A program made the position numbers and the translations under genes. The notes below the pieces were generated by a model. That model saw only the letters and a list, made by a program, of their open reading frames with translations, was not told where the DNA came from and ran no database searches. Below are positions 8,606 to 15,941 of a stretch of 35,299 nucleotides of DNA, in pieces. Within the stretch, counting starts at the first letter, position 1. Each line of letters starts with the position of its first letter. Location: positions 1 through 35,299 of the forward strand of contig JAILPP010000064.1 in NCBI GenBank assembly GCA_024699425.1. The letters run 5' to 3'. This DNA comes from Oscillospiraceae bacterium. Its GTDB lineage: Bacteria > Bacillota > Clostridia > Oscillospirales > Ruminococcaceae.

Positions 8606-8708
8606 TAGTCATATTGCGCAAAGTATGTGATAATTCTGTGATTTTATGCATCAGTGAAACTTTTCCACAATGCAAGGCAAAAGAAACCCGACAAAATTTT
8701 CCACAAAT

Positions 8709-8732
8709 AACGCAGTCGGAATGCCGCATACT
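8709..8732 (+). promoter_or_regulatory. Possible sporulation sigma (SigG/SigF-type) promoter of the DUF378 gene
   Basis: CATACTA (8726-8732) matches the forespore sigma -10 consensus CATNHTA. It is preceded at about 17 bp by AAATA, a 4/5 match to the -35 GMATR. The same -10 heptamer occurs in front of sigG in this window. No sigma-A promoter is evident in the 160 bp before the gene. A small hairpin (GTGAGT/ACTCAC) follows. Confidence 0.35.
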
Positions 8733-8772
8733 ATCTGCGTGAGTGAAAGACTCACAGAAAAGAGGGAAACAG

Positions 8773-9009
8773 ATGAACCATAACCATATCTGGGACAAGA
8801 TTTTTCTGTCTCTTCTGATTATCGGCGGTCTGAACTGGGGTCTTGTAGGGCTGTTCCGGTTTGACCTTGTGGCGTGGATGTTCGGCGGTGCGGAATCGCT
8901 TCTGAGCCGAATGGTGTATATCCTTGTTGCGATCTCGGCGGTGTGGTGTTCGACGCTGCTCTTCCGGATCGGTGAGGAGACGAGTGAGCAGATGCACGCC
9001 ATCGGCTAA
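8773..9009 (+). CDS. DUF378 family small membrane protein (YuzA-like)
   Basis: This 78-residue protein has two predicted membrane helices (about residues 8-28 and 44-64). It carries the DUF378 signature GGLNWGLVGLFRFDLVAWMFGG followed by SRMVYILVAISA. Its function is unknown. The start is ATG 8773 with AGAGGGA upstream; a GTG ten codons earlier lacks an RBS. It lies between divergent and convergent neighbours as a single transcription unit, possibly sporulation-controlled. Confidence 0.85.
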   Translation: MNHNHIWDKIFLSLLIIGGLNWGLVGLFRFDLVAWMFGGAESLLSRMVYILVAISAVWCSTLLFRIGEETSEQMHAIG

Positions 9010-9017
9010 GAAAAAAA

Positions 9018-9045
9018 TCCCCGTTCCTGTGAGATGGGAACGGGG
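9018..9045. terminator. Bidirectional terminator between the DUF378 gene and rpsT
   Basis: TCCCCGTTCC pairs with GGGAACGGGGA. The plus side continues CGTTTTATT; the minus side continues with seven T residues, so it can serve both convergent genes. Confidence 0.88.
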
Positions 9046-9065
9046 ACGTTTTATTGTGAAAAAGC

Positions 9066-9320
9066 TCAGTTGTTGAGGAGCTTCGCCAGATGAGCCTTCT
9101 TTCTTGCTGCGTTGTTCTTGTGCAGCAGATTGTGGGCGCAAGCCTGGTCAACACGCTTGATTGCAGTTTTGATTGCAACCTCCTTATCGGATGCGTTGTT
9201 GGCAGCCGCCAGCTCAGCCTTTTTAATCATGGTCTTGAGATTGGACTTGCGGGCTTTGTTTGCCTCAGCCTTGGTCTTATTGACCTTTACTCTCTTCTTA
9301 GCGGACTTGATATTCGGCAT
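9066..9320 (-). CDS. rpsT: 30S ribosomal protein S20
   Basis: 84 residues beginning MPNIKSAKKRVKVNKTKAEAN. The lysine/arginine-rich helical protein matches bacterial S20 in length and sequence, with a typical KTAIKRVDQACAHNLLHKNNAARKKA C-terminal half. It binds 16S rRNA and helps assemble the 30S subunit. The start is the ATG at 9320; the GTG four codons earlier overlaps the AAAGGAGG sequence that serves as the RBS. The divergent pairing with gpr is conserved in Bacillus. Confidence 0.96.
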   Translation of the reverse strand: MPNIKSAKKRVKVNKTKAEANKARKSNLKTMIKKAELAAANNASDKEVAIKTAIKRVDQACAHNLLHKNNAARKKAHLAKLLNN

Positions 9321-9462
9321 TTCTACGGACACCTCCTTTGATAAAAACTAACGGATGAATAATCCACCCTGATCGGCATAAAATAAGAAAGCAGTGAGAC
9401 ACAGCTACTTTCGGGCGATACGGTCGCCCGCGCATAGTATGCCGTTACTATACCTACATTGT
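9321..9462 (-). promoter_or_regulatory. 5' leader of rpsT
   Basis: About 140 nt separate the rpsT promoter from its start. The leader contains a GC hairpin (GGGCGACCGTATCGCCC, 9416-9432). Long structured leaders of ribosomal protein genes are often autoregulatory, but no known S20 leader motif was recognised. Confidence 0.4.
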
Positions 9463-9491
9463 ATTATACCATGATTTCCACAAAAAAGCAA
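9463..9491 (-). promoter_or_regulatory. Promoter of rpsT
   Basis: On the minus strand, an extended -10 TGGTATAAT (TATAAT 9468-9463) lies 17 bp from a weak -35, TTGCTT (9491-9486). Confidence 0.75.
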
Positions 9492-9562
9492 GCCGTTTTT
9501 TCACGAAAAAAGAAAAGGAATTTTTCCACTTTTTCAGCAAATTTGCCAAGGAGATGTTGCAT

Positions 9563-10408
9563 ATGCAGTACCGTACCGATCTTGCCGTAGAATCGCTTGC
9601 TTCCGTGCGAACCCGTGAGGGGATCACGGAGCATAAGCGGGGCAGATATTTCCGCATCACGGAAATACACATCAAAGACGACAAAGCAGGACAGCCGCTT
9701 GGCAAGACGAAAGGGCGGTATATCACGCTGGAAGGGCAGCCGCTTTCCCGATTTTCGGACGATTACGAAGGCATGGCAGAAGAACTTGCAGGCGAACTGC
9801 GTCCGCTGCTGCCTGCGGAGGGCTGTGTGCTGGTGACGGGGCTTGGCAATGCGGAGATCACGCCCGATGCGCTCGGACCCCGTGTGATCCCGAAAATTCT
9901 TGCGACCCGACATCTGCAAGCGGAACTTGGCGAAGAGGAGACATTTCTGCGTTCGCTGCGGTCAGTTGCGGCGCTTGCGGGAGGTGTTCTGGGGCAGACG
10001 GGCATTGAATCCGCCGAACTGATCCGTGCCGCAGCGGAACACATCAGACCCGCCGCCGTAATCGCTGTAGATGCGCTTGCCTGTTCGTCACTGGAGCGAC
10101 TTGGGACGACGATACAGATTTCCGATGCAGGCATTTCGCCGGGCAGCGGCGTAGCGAATCACAGGCTTGCCCTGAATGCGGAAAGTCTGGGAATCCCTGT
10201 AATTGCGGTAGGCGTTCCGACCGTGATCGGAATGCGCACGATCGCAGAAGACCTGACGGGGCGCAGACCTCTGCCCATGCGGGAAGAAATGATGGTCACG
10301 CCCCGTGACATAGACCGTCTGATCTCACAGGCGGCGCACCTGATCGCCTGCGGCATCAACTTAGCGCTGCACCCGCAGATGGACTATGCCGATGTAGCGG
10401 CACTGTAA
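9563..10408 (+). CDS. gpr: Spore germination protease GPR
   Basis: This 281-residue protein is an aspartic endopeptidase (family A25) that degrades small acid-soluble spore proteins during germination. It begins MQYRTDLAVES, typical of the cleaved propeptide region. It contains VTGLGNAEITPDALGPRV (candidate catalytic D102), VIAVDALAC (D170) and TIQISDAGISPGSGV. The 68-residue spacing of the two aspartates is close to that of the B. megaterium pair. It is a little shorter than Bacillus GPR (about 370). The start is ATG 9563, 9 nt after AAGGAG; ATG 9554 abuts the SD. The spoIIP gene that follows gpr in Bacillus is absent. Confidence 0.93.
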   Translation: MQYRTDLAVESLASVRTREGITEHKRGRYFRITEIHIKDDKAGQPLGKTKGRYITLEGQPLSRFSDDYEGMAEELAGELRPLLPAEGCVLVTGLGNAEITPDALGPRVIPKILATRHLQAELGEEETFLRSLRSVAALAGGVLGQTGIESAELIRAAAEHIRPAAVIAVDALACSSLERLGTTIQISDAGISPGSGVANHRLALNAESLGIPVIAVGVPTVIGMRTIAEDLTGRRPLPMREEMMVTPRDIDRLISQAAHLIACGINLALHPQMDYADVAAL

Positions 10409-10418
10409 TCAAAAAAAA

Positions 10419-10444
10419 GCACCGGACAGAATTGATCCGGTGCT
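10419..10444. terminator. Bidirectional terminator between gpr and the yabR-like gene
   Basis: AGCACCGGA pairs with TCCGGTGCT. The plus strand continues GCATTTTATTTTTTT; the minus strand continues with eight T residues. Confidence 0.9.
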
Positions 10445-10449
10445 GCATT

Positions 10450-10905
10450 TTATTTTTTTCTGCGGGATTTGTTTTTCCTGTCCGTATTGCGTTTGATGTC
10501 GCTGATACGCTCCTCGCTGTGCTGTTTGAAGCGGCTCATCATATCCTCGAACGTCATTTCGGACTGCGGCTTCTGGGGTTTCGGCTCCCAGACGATACCC
10601 TTGTCACGTTCCTGACGGCGGGGCGGACGATTTCTCTGCTGCGGCGGTGCAGCCGACTCCGGCTGTGCCTTTTTGATGGACATACTGATCTTGCCCTGTT
10701 CATTGACAGCCATCACCTTAACGGTAACGCTCTGTCCTTCGCTCAGGAAGTCATGGATGTCGCTGACGTAGGTATTGGCGACCTCGGAGATATGCACCAT
10801 GCCCGTAATGGGGCGGCTTCCCTCCACAGGCACTTCGACAAAAGCGCCGTAATTCGTAATACCCTTGACCTTGCCCTCATAGATCTTTCCGATTTCCAAC
10901 TGCAT
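10450..10905 (-). CDS. yabR: S1 RNA-binding domain protein (YabR/CvfD-like)
   Basis: 151 residues. Residues 1-75 form one S1 domain (GKIYEGKVKGITNYGAFVEV, then GMVHISEVA and GKISMSIKKA). The remainder is a low-complexity, basic Arg/Gln/Pro-rich tail ending RKNKSRRKK. Homologues in Bacillota bind RNA or ribosomes and act in translation or post-transcriptional control. Its position after yabP-yabQ-divIC matches B. subtilis yabR exactly. A GGGGG stretch lies about 11 nt before the ATG. Confidence 0.88.
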   Translation of the reverse strand: MQLEIGKIYEGKVKGITNYGAFVEVPVEGSRPITGMVHISEVANTYVSDIHDFLSEGQSVTVKVMAVNEQGKISMSIKKAQPESAAPPQQRNRPPRRQERDKGIVWEPKPQKPQSEMTFEDMMSRFKQHSEERISDIKRNTDRKNKSRRKK

Positions 10906-10955
10906 ATTGTGTAAAAGCCCCCTGCTTTCTTAATAATAACAAATTCATTTCCGCA

Positions 10956-11264
10956 TCAATTATGCGAAGTATCGTAATAACGGCGCTCATCAGGATAGGC
11001 ATAGTCGTTATTTTCGACAGCGAGTTTTTCCATATACCTGCCGATGTCATCGGATTTGATCAGAGCCGCAAGCTCTTCATTCTGTGCGGTGACGGACTCG
11101 ATGCTTTCCTTGAGTTCCGCCATCTCCTGTTTTTTCTCGATGATCGCATTCTGTGTGCTGATGAACGCAATGGTACAAGCGGCGATAAACAGCACCAGAG
11201 CTACCCGCAGGAGCAGATGCGCTCCGGAGCGTGGACGATTGATCTGACGTTTTGTTTTTGCCAT
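10956..11264 (-). CDS. divIC: Septum formation initiator DivIC/FtsB-like
   Basis: 102 residues: a short basic cytoplasmic N-terminus (MAKTKRQINRPRSG), one transmembrane helix (about residues 15-36), and a coiled coil (about 40-70; EKKQEMAELKESIESVTAQN). A short extracytoplasmic tail follows. This is the DivIC/FtsB layout of the divisome complex with FtsL and DivIB. The start is the ATG at 11264, preceded by AAAGGA with a 7-nt gap. The order yabP-yabQ-divIC-yabR is as in B. subtilis. The frame of the upstream yabQ runs 188 nt into this gene. Confidence 0.88.
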   Translation of the reverse strand: MAKTKRQINRPRSGAHLLLRVALVLFIAACTIAFISTQNAIIEKKQEMAELKESIESVTAQNEELAALIKSDDIGRYMEKLAVENNDYAYPDERRYYDTSHN

Positions 11265-11778
11265 GTGCATTTCCTTTCCATTGATGTCTACACTTATTAT
11301 ACACCTTTTTCCCATGTGCCTGCAAGTTATTTTCTATATTTTCTTTGTTCTTGCTGCAACTTTGGCTGATTCGTGCAAAACGGATGTTGATTTTTGTGAA
11401 AATAAGAGAAAACCACCGACCGAGCAACTGAAACGGCAGGCAGAGGATTTTCCACAATCCGTACAGCAGACGGACAGTCGGTTCGCCGAGCGTCAGTTCA
11501 TAGACGATGAGTCCCAGCAGACAGCCGACGGCGTAATACACACGAAACACGCCTTTTGCGCAGGCACTTGCGTAGCAGAGGAGCAAAACGGCAGTACCGA
11601 GCAGCCAGAGTGCATCTTCGACAGCGGCAGCAAGTGCGGGATGCCGCACGCAGCGGCGGAACAGTCGGAAACCGTCAAGGAAGATTCCCGACGGAATGCC
11701 GAGCAGAACCGACCCGCCGAACAATGCAAGTTCCTGCTGAACCGTCCGGAAGGTATCCGGAATGGGCTGTGCCGTCAT
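11077..11778 (-). CDS. yabQ: Spore cortex biosynthesis protein YabQ, with anomalous C-terminal run-on
   Basis: YabQ is a membrane protein needed for spore cortex formation. Residues 1-130 match it: an N-terminal LFGGSVLLGIPSGIFLDGFR segment, then helices at about 53-74 and 78-95. The start ATG overlaps the yabP stop (ATGA), implying translational coupling. After about residue 160 the frame continues for some 70 residues through the RBS and first third of divIC, with sequence that looks like an out-of-frame shadow. A stop cluster TAA TAA .. TAG lies at the expected end in another frame, just after a run of five A. One extra base there would give a normal stop near 11297. So this is either a long real overlap or a single-base deletion. 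Confidence 0.75.
   Translation of the reverse strand: MTAQPIPDTFRTVQQELALFGGSVLLGIPSGIFLDGFRLFRRCVRHPALAAAVEDALWLLGTAVLLLCYASACAKGVFRVYYAVGCLLGLIVYELTLGEPTVRLLYGLWKILCLPFQLLGRWFSLIFTKINIRFARISQSCSKNKENIENNLQAHGKKVYNKCRHQWKGNAHGKNKTSDQSSTLRSASAPAGSSGAVYRRLYHCVHQHTECDHREKTGDGGTQGKHRVRHRTE
11296..11325 (-). promoter_or_regulatory. Candidate promoter of divIC inside the end of yabQ
   Basis: On the minus strand, TTGCAG (11325-11320) and a perfect TATAAT (11301-11296) are separated by 18 bp. It would let divIC-yabR be expressed during growth, independent of the sporulation genes upstream. Confidence 0.55.
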
Positions 11779-12050
11779 CGGAAGAGCCTCCCGATGAAGC
11801 CGATGGGAGAGAGTTTATCCTTATCGCCGTAGAGCAGCCCCCAGATATCGCCGTCCACGATCAGTTCGCCCTGTTCGATGCTGATGGAACGGATATGGAG
11901 TTCCCTGCCGGTAATGGTAAGTTCACCGAGCTGTGTATACAGGACGATTTCCTTTTCATCGAAGCGGTCAATGTCGGTAATGCCGGAGATGGCAAGAGAT
12001 GCGCGGTTTTCCAAAGTCAGCGAATGCTGTTTCTGTGCGGCTTCCTGCAT
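11775..12050 (-). CDS. yabP: Sporulation protein YabP
   Basis: 91 residues of the YabP/YqfC family, involved in spore cortex or coat assembly in Bacillus. The characteristic segment HSLTLENRASLAISGI is followed by VDRFDEKEI-type residues, LGELTITGRELHI and LIVDGDIWGLLYG. The ATG at 12050 is preceded by AAAGGAGG about 10 nt away. Longer in-frame extensions upstream lie in antisense to pta and are not real. It is the first gene of the yabP-yabQ-divIC-yabR cluster. Confidence 0.88.
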   Translation of the reverse strand: MQEAAQKQHSLTLENRASLAISGITDIDRFDEKEIVLYTQLGELTITGRELHIRSISIEQGELIVDGDIWGLLYGDKDKLSPIGFIGRLFR

Positions 12051-12078
12051 GGATGTCAGCCTCCTTTTTCCACATTGT

Positions 12079-12100
12079 ATGCGTGAAAAGTGGAAAACAG
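12079..12100 (-). promoter_or_regulatory. Candidate SigE-type promoter of yabP-yabQ
   Basis: Just upstream of the yabP RBS the minus strand reads CATACAAT, an exact match to the mother-cell sigma-E -10 consensus CATACANT. The -35 region (TTCTGTT about 14 bp away) matches poorly. In B. subtilis yabP and yabQ are expressed in the mother cell, which supports the assignment. Confidence 0.4.
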
Positions 12101-12141
12101 AACTTTCCGCCGCAGCGGAAGTTTTCCACATTTTTTCTCTA

Positions 12142-12170
12142 TTGCAATTTAAGAAAGAATGTGGTATAAT
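12142..12170 (+). promoter_or_regulatory. Promoter of pta
   Basis: TTGCAA (12142-12147) and extended TGGTATAAT (TATAAT 12165-12170) are 17 bp apart. Confidence 0.85.
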
Positions 12171-12218
12171 AAACTTACCAAGCCCTTCAGGGCAAATAAC
12201 AAAATGGAGGTCATACCT

Positions 12219-13238
12219 ATGGCAATGTTTGACAAGCTGCTTGCGAACCTCAAGGCAAGCAGAAAGACGATCGTATTCACCGAGGGCACAGATGCCCGTA
12301 TCCTTGATGCAGCGGCAAAGCTCCTTGCGGAAGACCTGATGGATGTCATTCTCTGCGGCAATGCAGAAGAAGTACAGGCAGCCGCAAAGGCAGGCAATTT
12401 CAATGTAGACAAGGCAACCGTACTTGACCCGGCAACTTATGCGGAAATGGATGCAATGGTAGCAGAGATGGCAGCACTCCGCAAGGGTAAGATGACCGAG
12501 GACGAGTGCCGTGCAGCGCTGTCGAAGTCCAACTATTTCGGCACGATGCTGGTGAAGATGGGCAAGGCAGACGCACTTCTTGGCGGTGCGACCTATTCCA
12601 CAGCGGACACAGTACGTCCTGCGCTCCAGATCATCAAGTGCAAGAAAGGTGCAACGCTTGTCAGCTCCAGCTTCATTCTGTTCCGTGAGAAGGACGGCGC
12701 AGAGGAGAAGATCGCAATGGGCGACTGTGCGATCAACCTGAGCTATGAGGACAAGCTCGACAAGGAAGGCAATGTTGTACAGACAGGCGCACAGAAGCTG
12801 GCAGAAGTTGCCGTTGAGACAGCCCGCACAGCGGCATTTTTCGGCATTGATCCGAAGGTAGCGGTTCTGAGCTTTTCGACGTATGGTTCGGGCAAGGGCG
12901 GCACGGTGCAGCTCTCTCACGATGCAGTCATTGAAGCCCGCAAGATCGACCCTGAGCTGGTCATTGACGGTGAATTTCAGTTTGATGCCGCCGTATCTGC
13001 GGAAGTTGCCAAGACCAAGTGCCCGGATTCCAAGGTAGCAGGACAGGCAAACACCTTTATTTTCCCGCTGATCGAAGCAGGCAACATCGGCTACAAGATT
13101 GCGCAGCGTCTGGGCGGCTATGCGGCATACGGCCCGATTCTTCAGGGTCTGAACGCCCCGATTAACGATCTTTCCCGCGGCTGCAACGCAGAAGAAGTTT
13201 ATGCAATGGCGATCATCACCGCCGGCATGGCAGAGTAA
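12219..13238 (+). CDS. pta: Phosphate acetyltransferase
   Basis: This 339-residue cytoplasmic enzyme interconverts acetyl-CoA and acetyl phosphate in the acetate-forming branch of fermentation. Motifs include KTIVFTEGTDARIL at the N-terminus, the substrate region LLGGATYSTADTVRPALQ, and AVLSFSTYGSGKG and LVIDGEFQFDAA. The length matches short clostridial-type Pta. The start is ATG 12219, 8 nt after GGAGG; the frame upstream lacks an RBS and crosses the promoter. Acetate kinase is not adjacent. It is a single-gene unit with its own promoter and terminator. Confidence 0.95.
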   Translation: MAMFDKLLANLKASRKTIVFTEGTDARILDAAAKLLAEDLMDVILCGNAEEVQAAAKAGNFNVDKATVLDPATYAEMDAMVAEMAALRKGKMTEDECRAALSKSNYFGTMLVKMGKADALLGGATYSTADTVRPALQIIKCKKGATLVSSSFILFREKDGAEEKIAMGDCAINLSYEDKLDKEGNVVQTGAQKLAEVAVETARTAAFFGIDPKVAVLSFSTYGSGKGGTVQLSHDAVIEARKIDPELVIDGEFQFDAAVSAEVAKTKCPDSKVAGQANTFIFPLIEAGNIGYKIAQRLGGYAAYGPILQGLNAPINDLSRGCNAEEVYAMAIITAGMAE

Positions 13239-13242
13239 TACA

Positions 13243-13277
13243 AAAACCCCCTTACGCCTGACGGCGAAGGGGGTTTT
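13243..13277. terminator. Bidirectional terminator between pta and the GH94 gene
   Basis: AAAACCCCCTT pairs with AAGGGGGTTTT around a loop that itself pairs (CGCC/GGCG). T runs occur in both directions. Confidence 0.9.
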
Positions 13278-13308
13278 CTGTATCTTTGCAGTTTTATTTC
13301 GTGCAAGA

Positions 13309-15708
13309 TTATCCCATCACAACGACGATCTCATTGACATCGAGCAGGTCAGCCGCCTTGATTCTGAACGGTTCTCTGACGGTCTTGCCGTTGAGCGTGA
13401 CAGACTTGACACCACTCTGAACGTGGTTGGGATTCTGTACGTCGATATTCAGGCGTTTGCCGCGGAACGTCTTGCGCATTTTGAAGCCGTCCCACTCGTG
13501 CGGAATCGACGGGCTGACGGTAATGCTGTCCGCATCGGGACGAATGCCGCAGATACCCTCCGTACAGCCGACCATAACGGTGGAAGCCGTACCGGTGAGC
13601 CAGTGAACGTGGGAACGTCCCGCAAACGGCGAAGCCTTGGATTCGGTGAACTGACCGTGAACATAAGGTTCCATGCAGCGGATTTCCGCCCTGTCGTTGA
13701 AAGCGGCAGGAGAGGACTCCATGAAGTATTCAAATGCTCTGTCGCCGTGACCGAGCAGACCTTCCGCAAGGATGAGCCAGCCCTGTGACTGCGAGAAGAT
13801 ACCGCCGTTTTCCTTGGTATCGAGATTGAACACCTGCATGAGCGCACCGTCAAAATGGTGATCCTTGTACGGCGGTTCAAGGAGTTTCGCACCATAGGGA
13901 GTATTGAGGATATTGTGAACGCTTTCCATAGCAGTATCTGCCTGTTCGCCCGATGCGAACTTGGAGATGACCGCCCAGCTTTGCGGATTGAGCCACATAT
14001 TGGCTTCGGGGTCATGTTTTGCGCCGACGATCACACCGTCCTCACGGATACCGCGGATAAATCTGTCCTCATCCCAGCATTTAGCGAGGGAGTTGCCGAG
14101 TTTCTTCTGCACGTCGTCGATATACTTGATATAATCCGTATCCTTCTTTTCCTTTGCCATATCACGGATCACGCTCATTGCGTAATAGAGCTGGAACGCC
14201 ACAAATGTGGATTCGCCCTTTACGCCGAGGCGGAGACAGTCGTTCCAGTCGGCGTGCAGACCTGCGGGCATATCGTGACTGCCCATATGATTCATGGAGA
14301 AGTCGATCGCACGCTTGAGATGTTCATAGACGGTATCCTCGCCGCCGTTGGCATAGACGATTTTCTCATCGAGGAAGCCCGCATTGCCGGACTCACCGAT
14401 ATACTTGACGATAGTCGGGAACAGCCAGAGCGCGTCGTCCGCACGATAAGAGGGATGACCTGTTTCCTTGACATATTCGGGGTCATCGGGGGTATTCTCA
14501 TGACCTGCATTGTGATTGAACTTGACGAGGGGCAGACCGCCGCCGTTGTCCACCTGTGCCGAGAGCATGAAGCGGATTTTTTCGGCAGCCATTTCGGGGT
14601 CAAGGTGAATGATACCCTGAATATCCTGAACGGTATCCCGATAGCCGTAGCCGTTGCGCAGACCGCAGTAAACAAAAGAAGCGGCACGGGACCAGATGAA
14701 TGTAATAAAGCACTGGTAAGCGTTCCATACGTTCATCATATTGTTGAATTCTTCGGAAGGCGTTTCGACCTCAAAGTTTTCGAGTTTCTTATGCCAGAAG
14801 GTTTTCAGCTCTTCCAGCTCCTTGTCCACAACGCCGGCAATCTCGTAGCGTTTCATGATCTCCGCAGATTCGGCATCGTTCTTCATACCGAGCAGATAGG
14901 TAAGTTCTCTTGTCTCGCCGGGTTTGAGAATGATCTGTGTGCGAAGCGCACCGCAGGAATTTTCGTTGAAGTTCATGGAATCGTCGCACGCGCCCTGTTC
15001 GACCATGATCGGATTGGAATAGGTTCTGTACGGACCGATGAAATTTTTGAGTGAACCGCAGCAGTCAGACACATCTGCGCCCGTCATACCGAAGAAGCGT
15101 TCGAGGTGATTGGAACCTGTCTCGTCCTTATCGGAATGCTCATTGATATGCTGCAAGATCTTATTGCCGATGCGCTCCGTGCGGGAGATGAAGAGCGTAT
15201 ACTGCAAATTGACCTGATCCTGTTCATAATTGCAGTCATTGGTAAATTCAATAAAGCCGTACACGGACAGGACGCGGGGCTTATCATCGAGGTTGGTGAC
15301 TTTCGTGCGCCACACTTCATAAGTCTGACCGGCGGGAACGTAGTAAGTAGTTTCCGTACCGATGCCCGCATATTCGGAAGTCATGACGGAATAGGCGGTA
15401 CCGTGGCGGCACTCGCTCTTATACTGATCGAGGGGCTTGCCGACGGGCTGCCATGTTGCCGACCAGTAGTCGCCGCTTTGCATATCCCGCAGGTAAATAT
15501 ATCTGCCGGGCAGTGCCATCATGGAATTGAAGCGGAAGCGTGCGATTCTGCCGTTTGCGCCGGACTGCACAAAGCTGTAACCTGCGGCATTGTTGGAAAT
15601 GATCGCACCATAAGCGGGCGAGCCGAGATAATTGACCCACGGTGCAGGTGTGTCGGGGCGAGTGATAACATACTCCTTGTTTTTGAGATCAAAGTAGCCG
15701 TACTGCAT
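13309..15708 (-). CDS. GH94 cellobiose/cellodextrin phosphorylase
   Basis: A 799-residue protein without a signal peptide, in the length range of cytoplasmic GH94 phosphorylases. These split cellobiose (or longer cellodextrins) with phosphate into glucose 1-phosphate and a shortened sugar. The opening MQYGYFDLKNKEYVITRP, the ANGRIARFRFN region, and HADWNDCLRLG (DWND 487-490, containing the general-acid Asp) are diagnostic, as is the C-terminal VHWLTGTASTVMVG. The start is the ATG at 15708, 7 nt after AAAGGAGAG; the 28-codon extension upstream has no RBS. Cellobiose and cellodextrin phosphorylases are hard to separate by eye, so the acceptor length is left open. It fits cellulose and xyloglucan oligomer use together with the GH74. 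Confidence 0.92.
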   Translation of the reverse strand: MQYGYFDLKNKEYVITRPDTPAPWVNYLGSPAYGAIISNNAAGYSFVQSGANGRIARFRFNSMMALPGRYIYLRDMQSGDYWSATWQPVGKPLDQYKSECRHGTAYSVMTSEYAGIGTETTYYVPAGQTYEVWRTKVTNLDDKPRVLSVYGFIEFTNDCNYEQDQVNLQYTLFISRTERIGNKILQHINEHSDKDETGSNHLERFFGMTGADVSDCCGSLKNFIGPYRTYSNPIMVEQGACDDSMNFNENSCGALRTQIILKPGETRELTYLLGMKNDAESAEIMKRYEIAGVVDKELEELKTFWHKKLENFEVETPSEEFNNMMNVWNAYQCFITFIWSRAASFVYCGLRNGYGYRDTVQDIQGIIHLDPEMAAEKIRFMLSAQVDNGGGLPLVKFNHNAGHENTPDDPEYVKETGHPSYRADDALWLFPTIVKYIGESGNAGFLDEKIVYANGGEDTVYEHLKRAIDFSMNHMGSHDMPAGLHADWNDCLRLGVKGESTFVAFQLYYAMSVIRDMAKEKKDTDYIKYIDDVQKKLGNSLAKCWDEDRFIRGIREDGVIVGAKHDPEANMWLNPQSWAVISKFASGEQADTAMESVHNILNTPYGAKLLEPPYKDHHFDGALMQVFNLDTKENGGIFSQSQGWLILAEGLLGHGDRAFEYFMESSPAAFNDRAEIRCMEPYVHGQFTESKASPFAGRSHVHWLTGTASTVMVGCTEGICGIRPDADSITVSPSIPHEWDGFKMRKTFRGKRLNIDVQNPNHVQSGVKSVTLNGKTVREPFRIKAADLLDVNEIVVVMG

Positions 15709-15800
15709 AAGATGACTCTCCTTTTCGGGGAATTTTTCAAGCAAAGCGGTCTGAACCGTGGGGGCTGACCGTTTTGCCTTCGTGCTATACACTTATAAAC

Positions 15801-15829
15801 ATTGTATCATATCCGTTGGCAAAATGCAA
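15801..15829 (-). promoter_or_regulatory. Promoter of the GH94 gene
   Basis: On the minus strand, TTGCAT (15829-15824) and extended TGATACAAT (TACAAT 15806-15801) are 17 bp apart. Confidence 0.7.
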
Positions 15830-15880
15830 GGGGTTTTGTGAAAAAAATGCGCCTCTGTGCAAAAGGCGGACGATTTCCCT

Positions 15881-15910
15881 GTATATTCCCGCCATATCCC
15901 GTGCATACTA
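15881..15910 (+). promoter_or_regulatory. Forespore sigma (SigF/SigG) promoter of sigG
   Basis: GTATA (15881-15885) matches the SigF -35 GYATA. After 18 bp, CATACTA (15904-15910) matches the SigG -10 CATNHTA. No sigma-A promoter is seen. Transcription of sigG by SigF and then by its own product is the known scheme in Bacillus. Confidence 0.65.
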
Positions 15911-15941
15911 TTCCCGAACCTTCAGGAAGGGAGTGGAAAGT

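Noticed and set aside
9416-9432. GGGCGACCGTATCGCCC hairpin as a terminator
   Set aside because: There is no T run, and it lies between the rpsT promoter and its start codon, so a leader structure is more likely.
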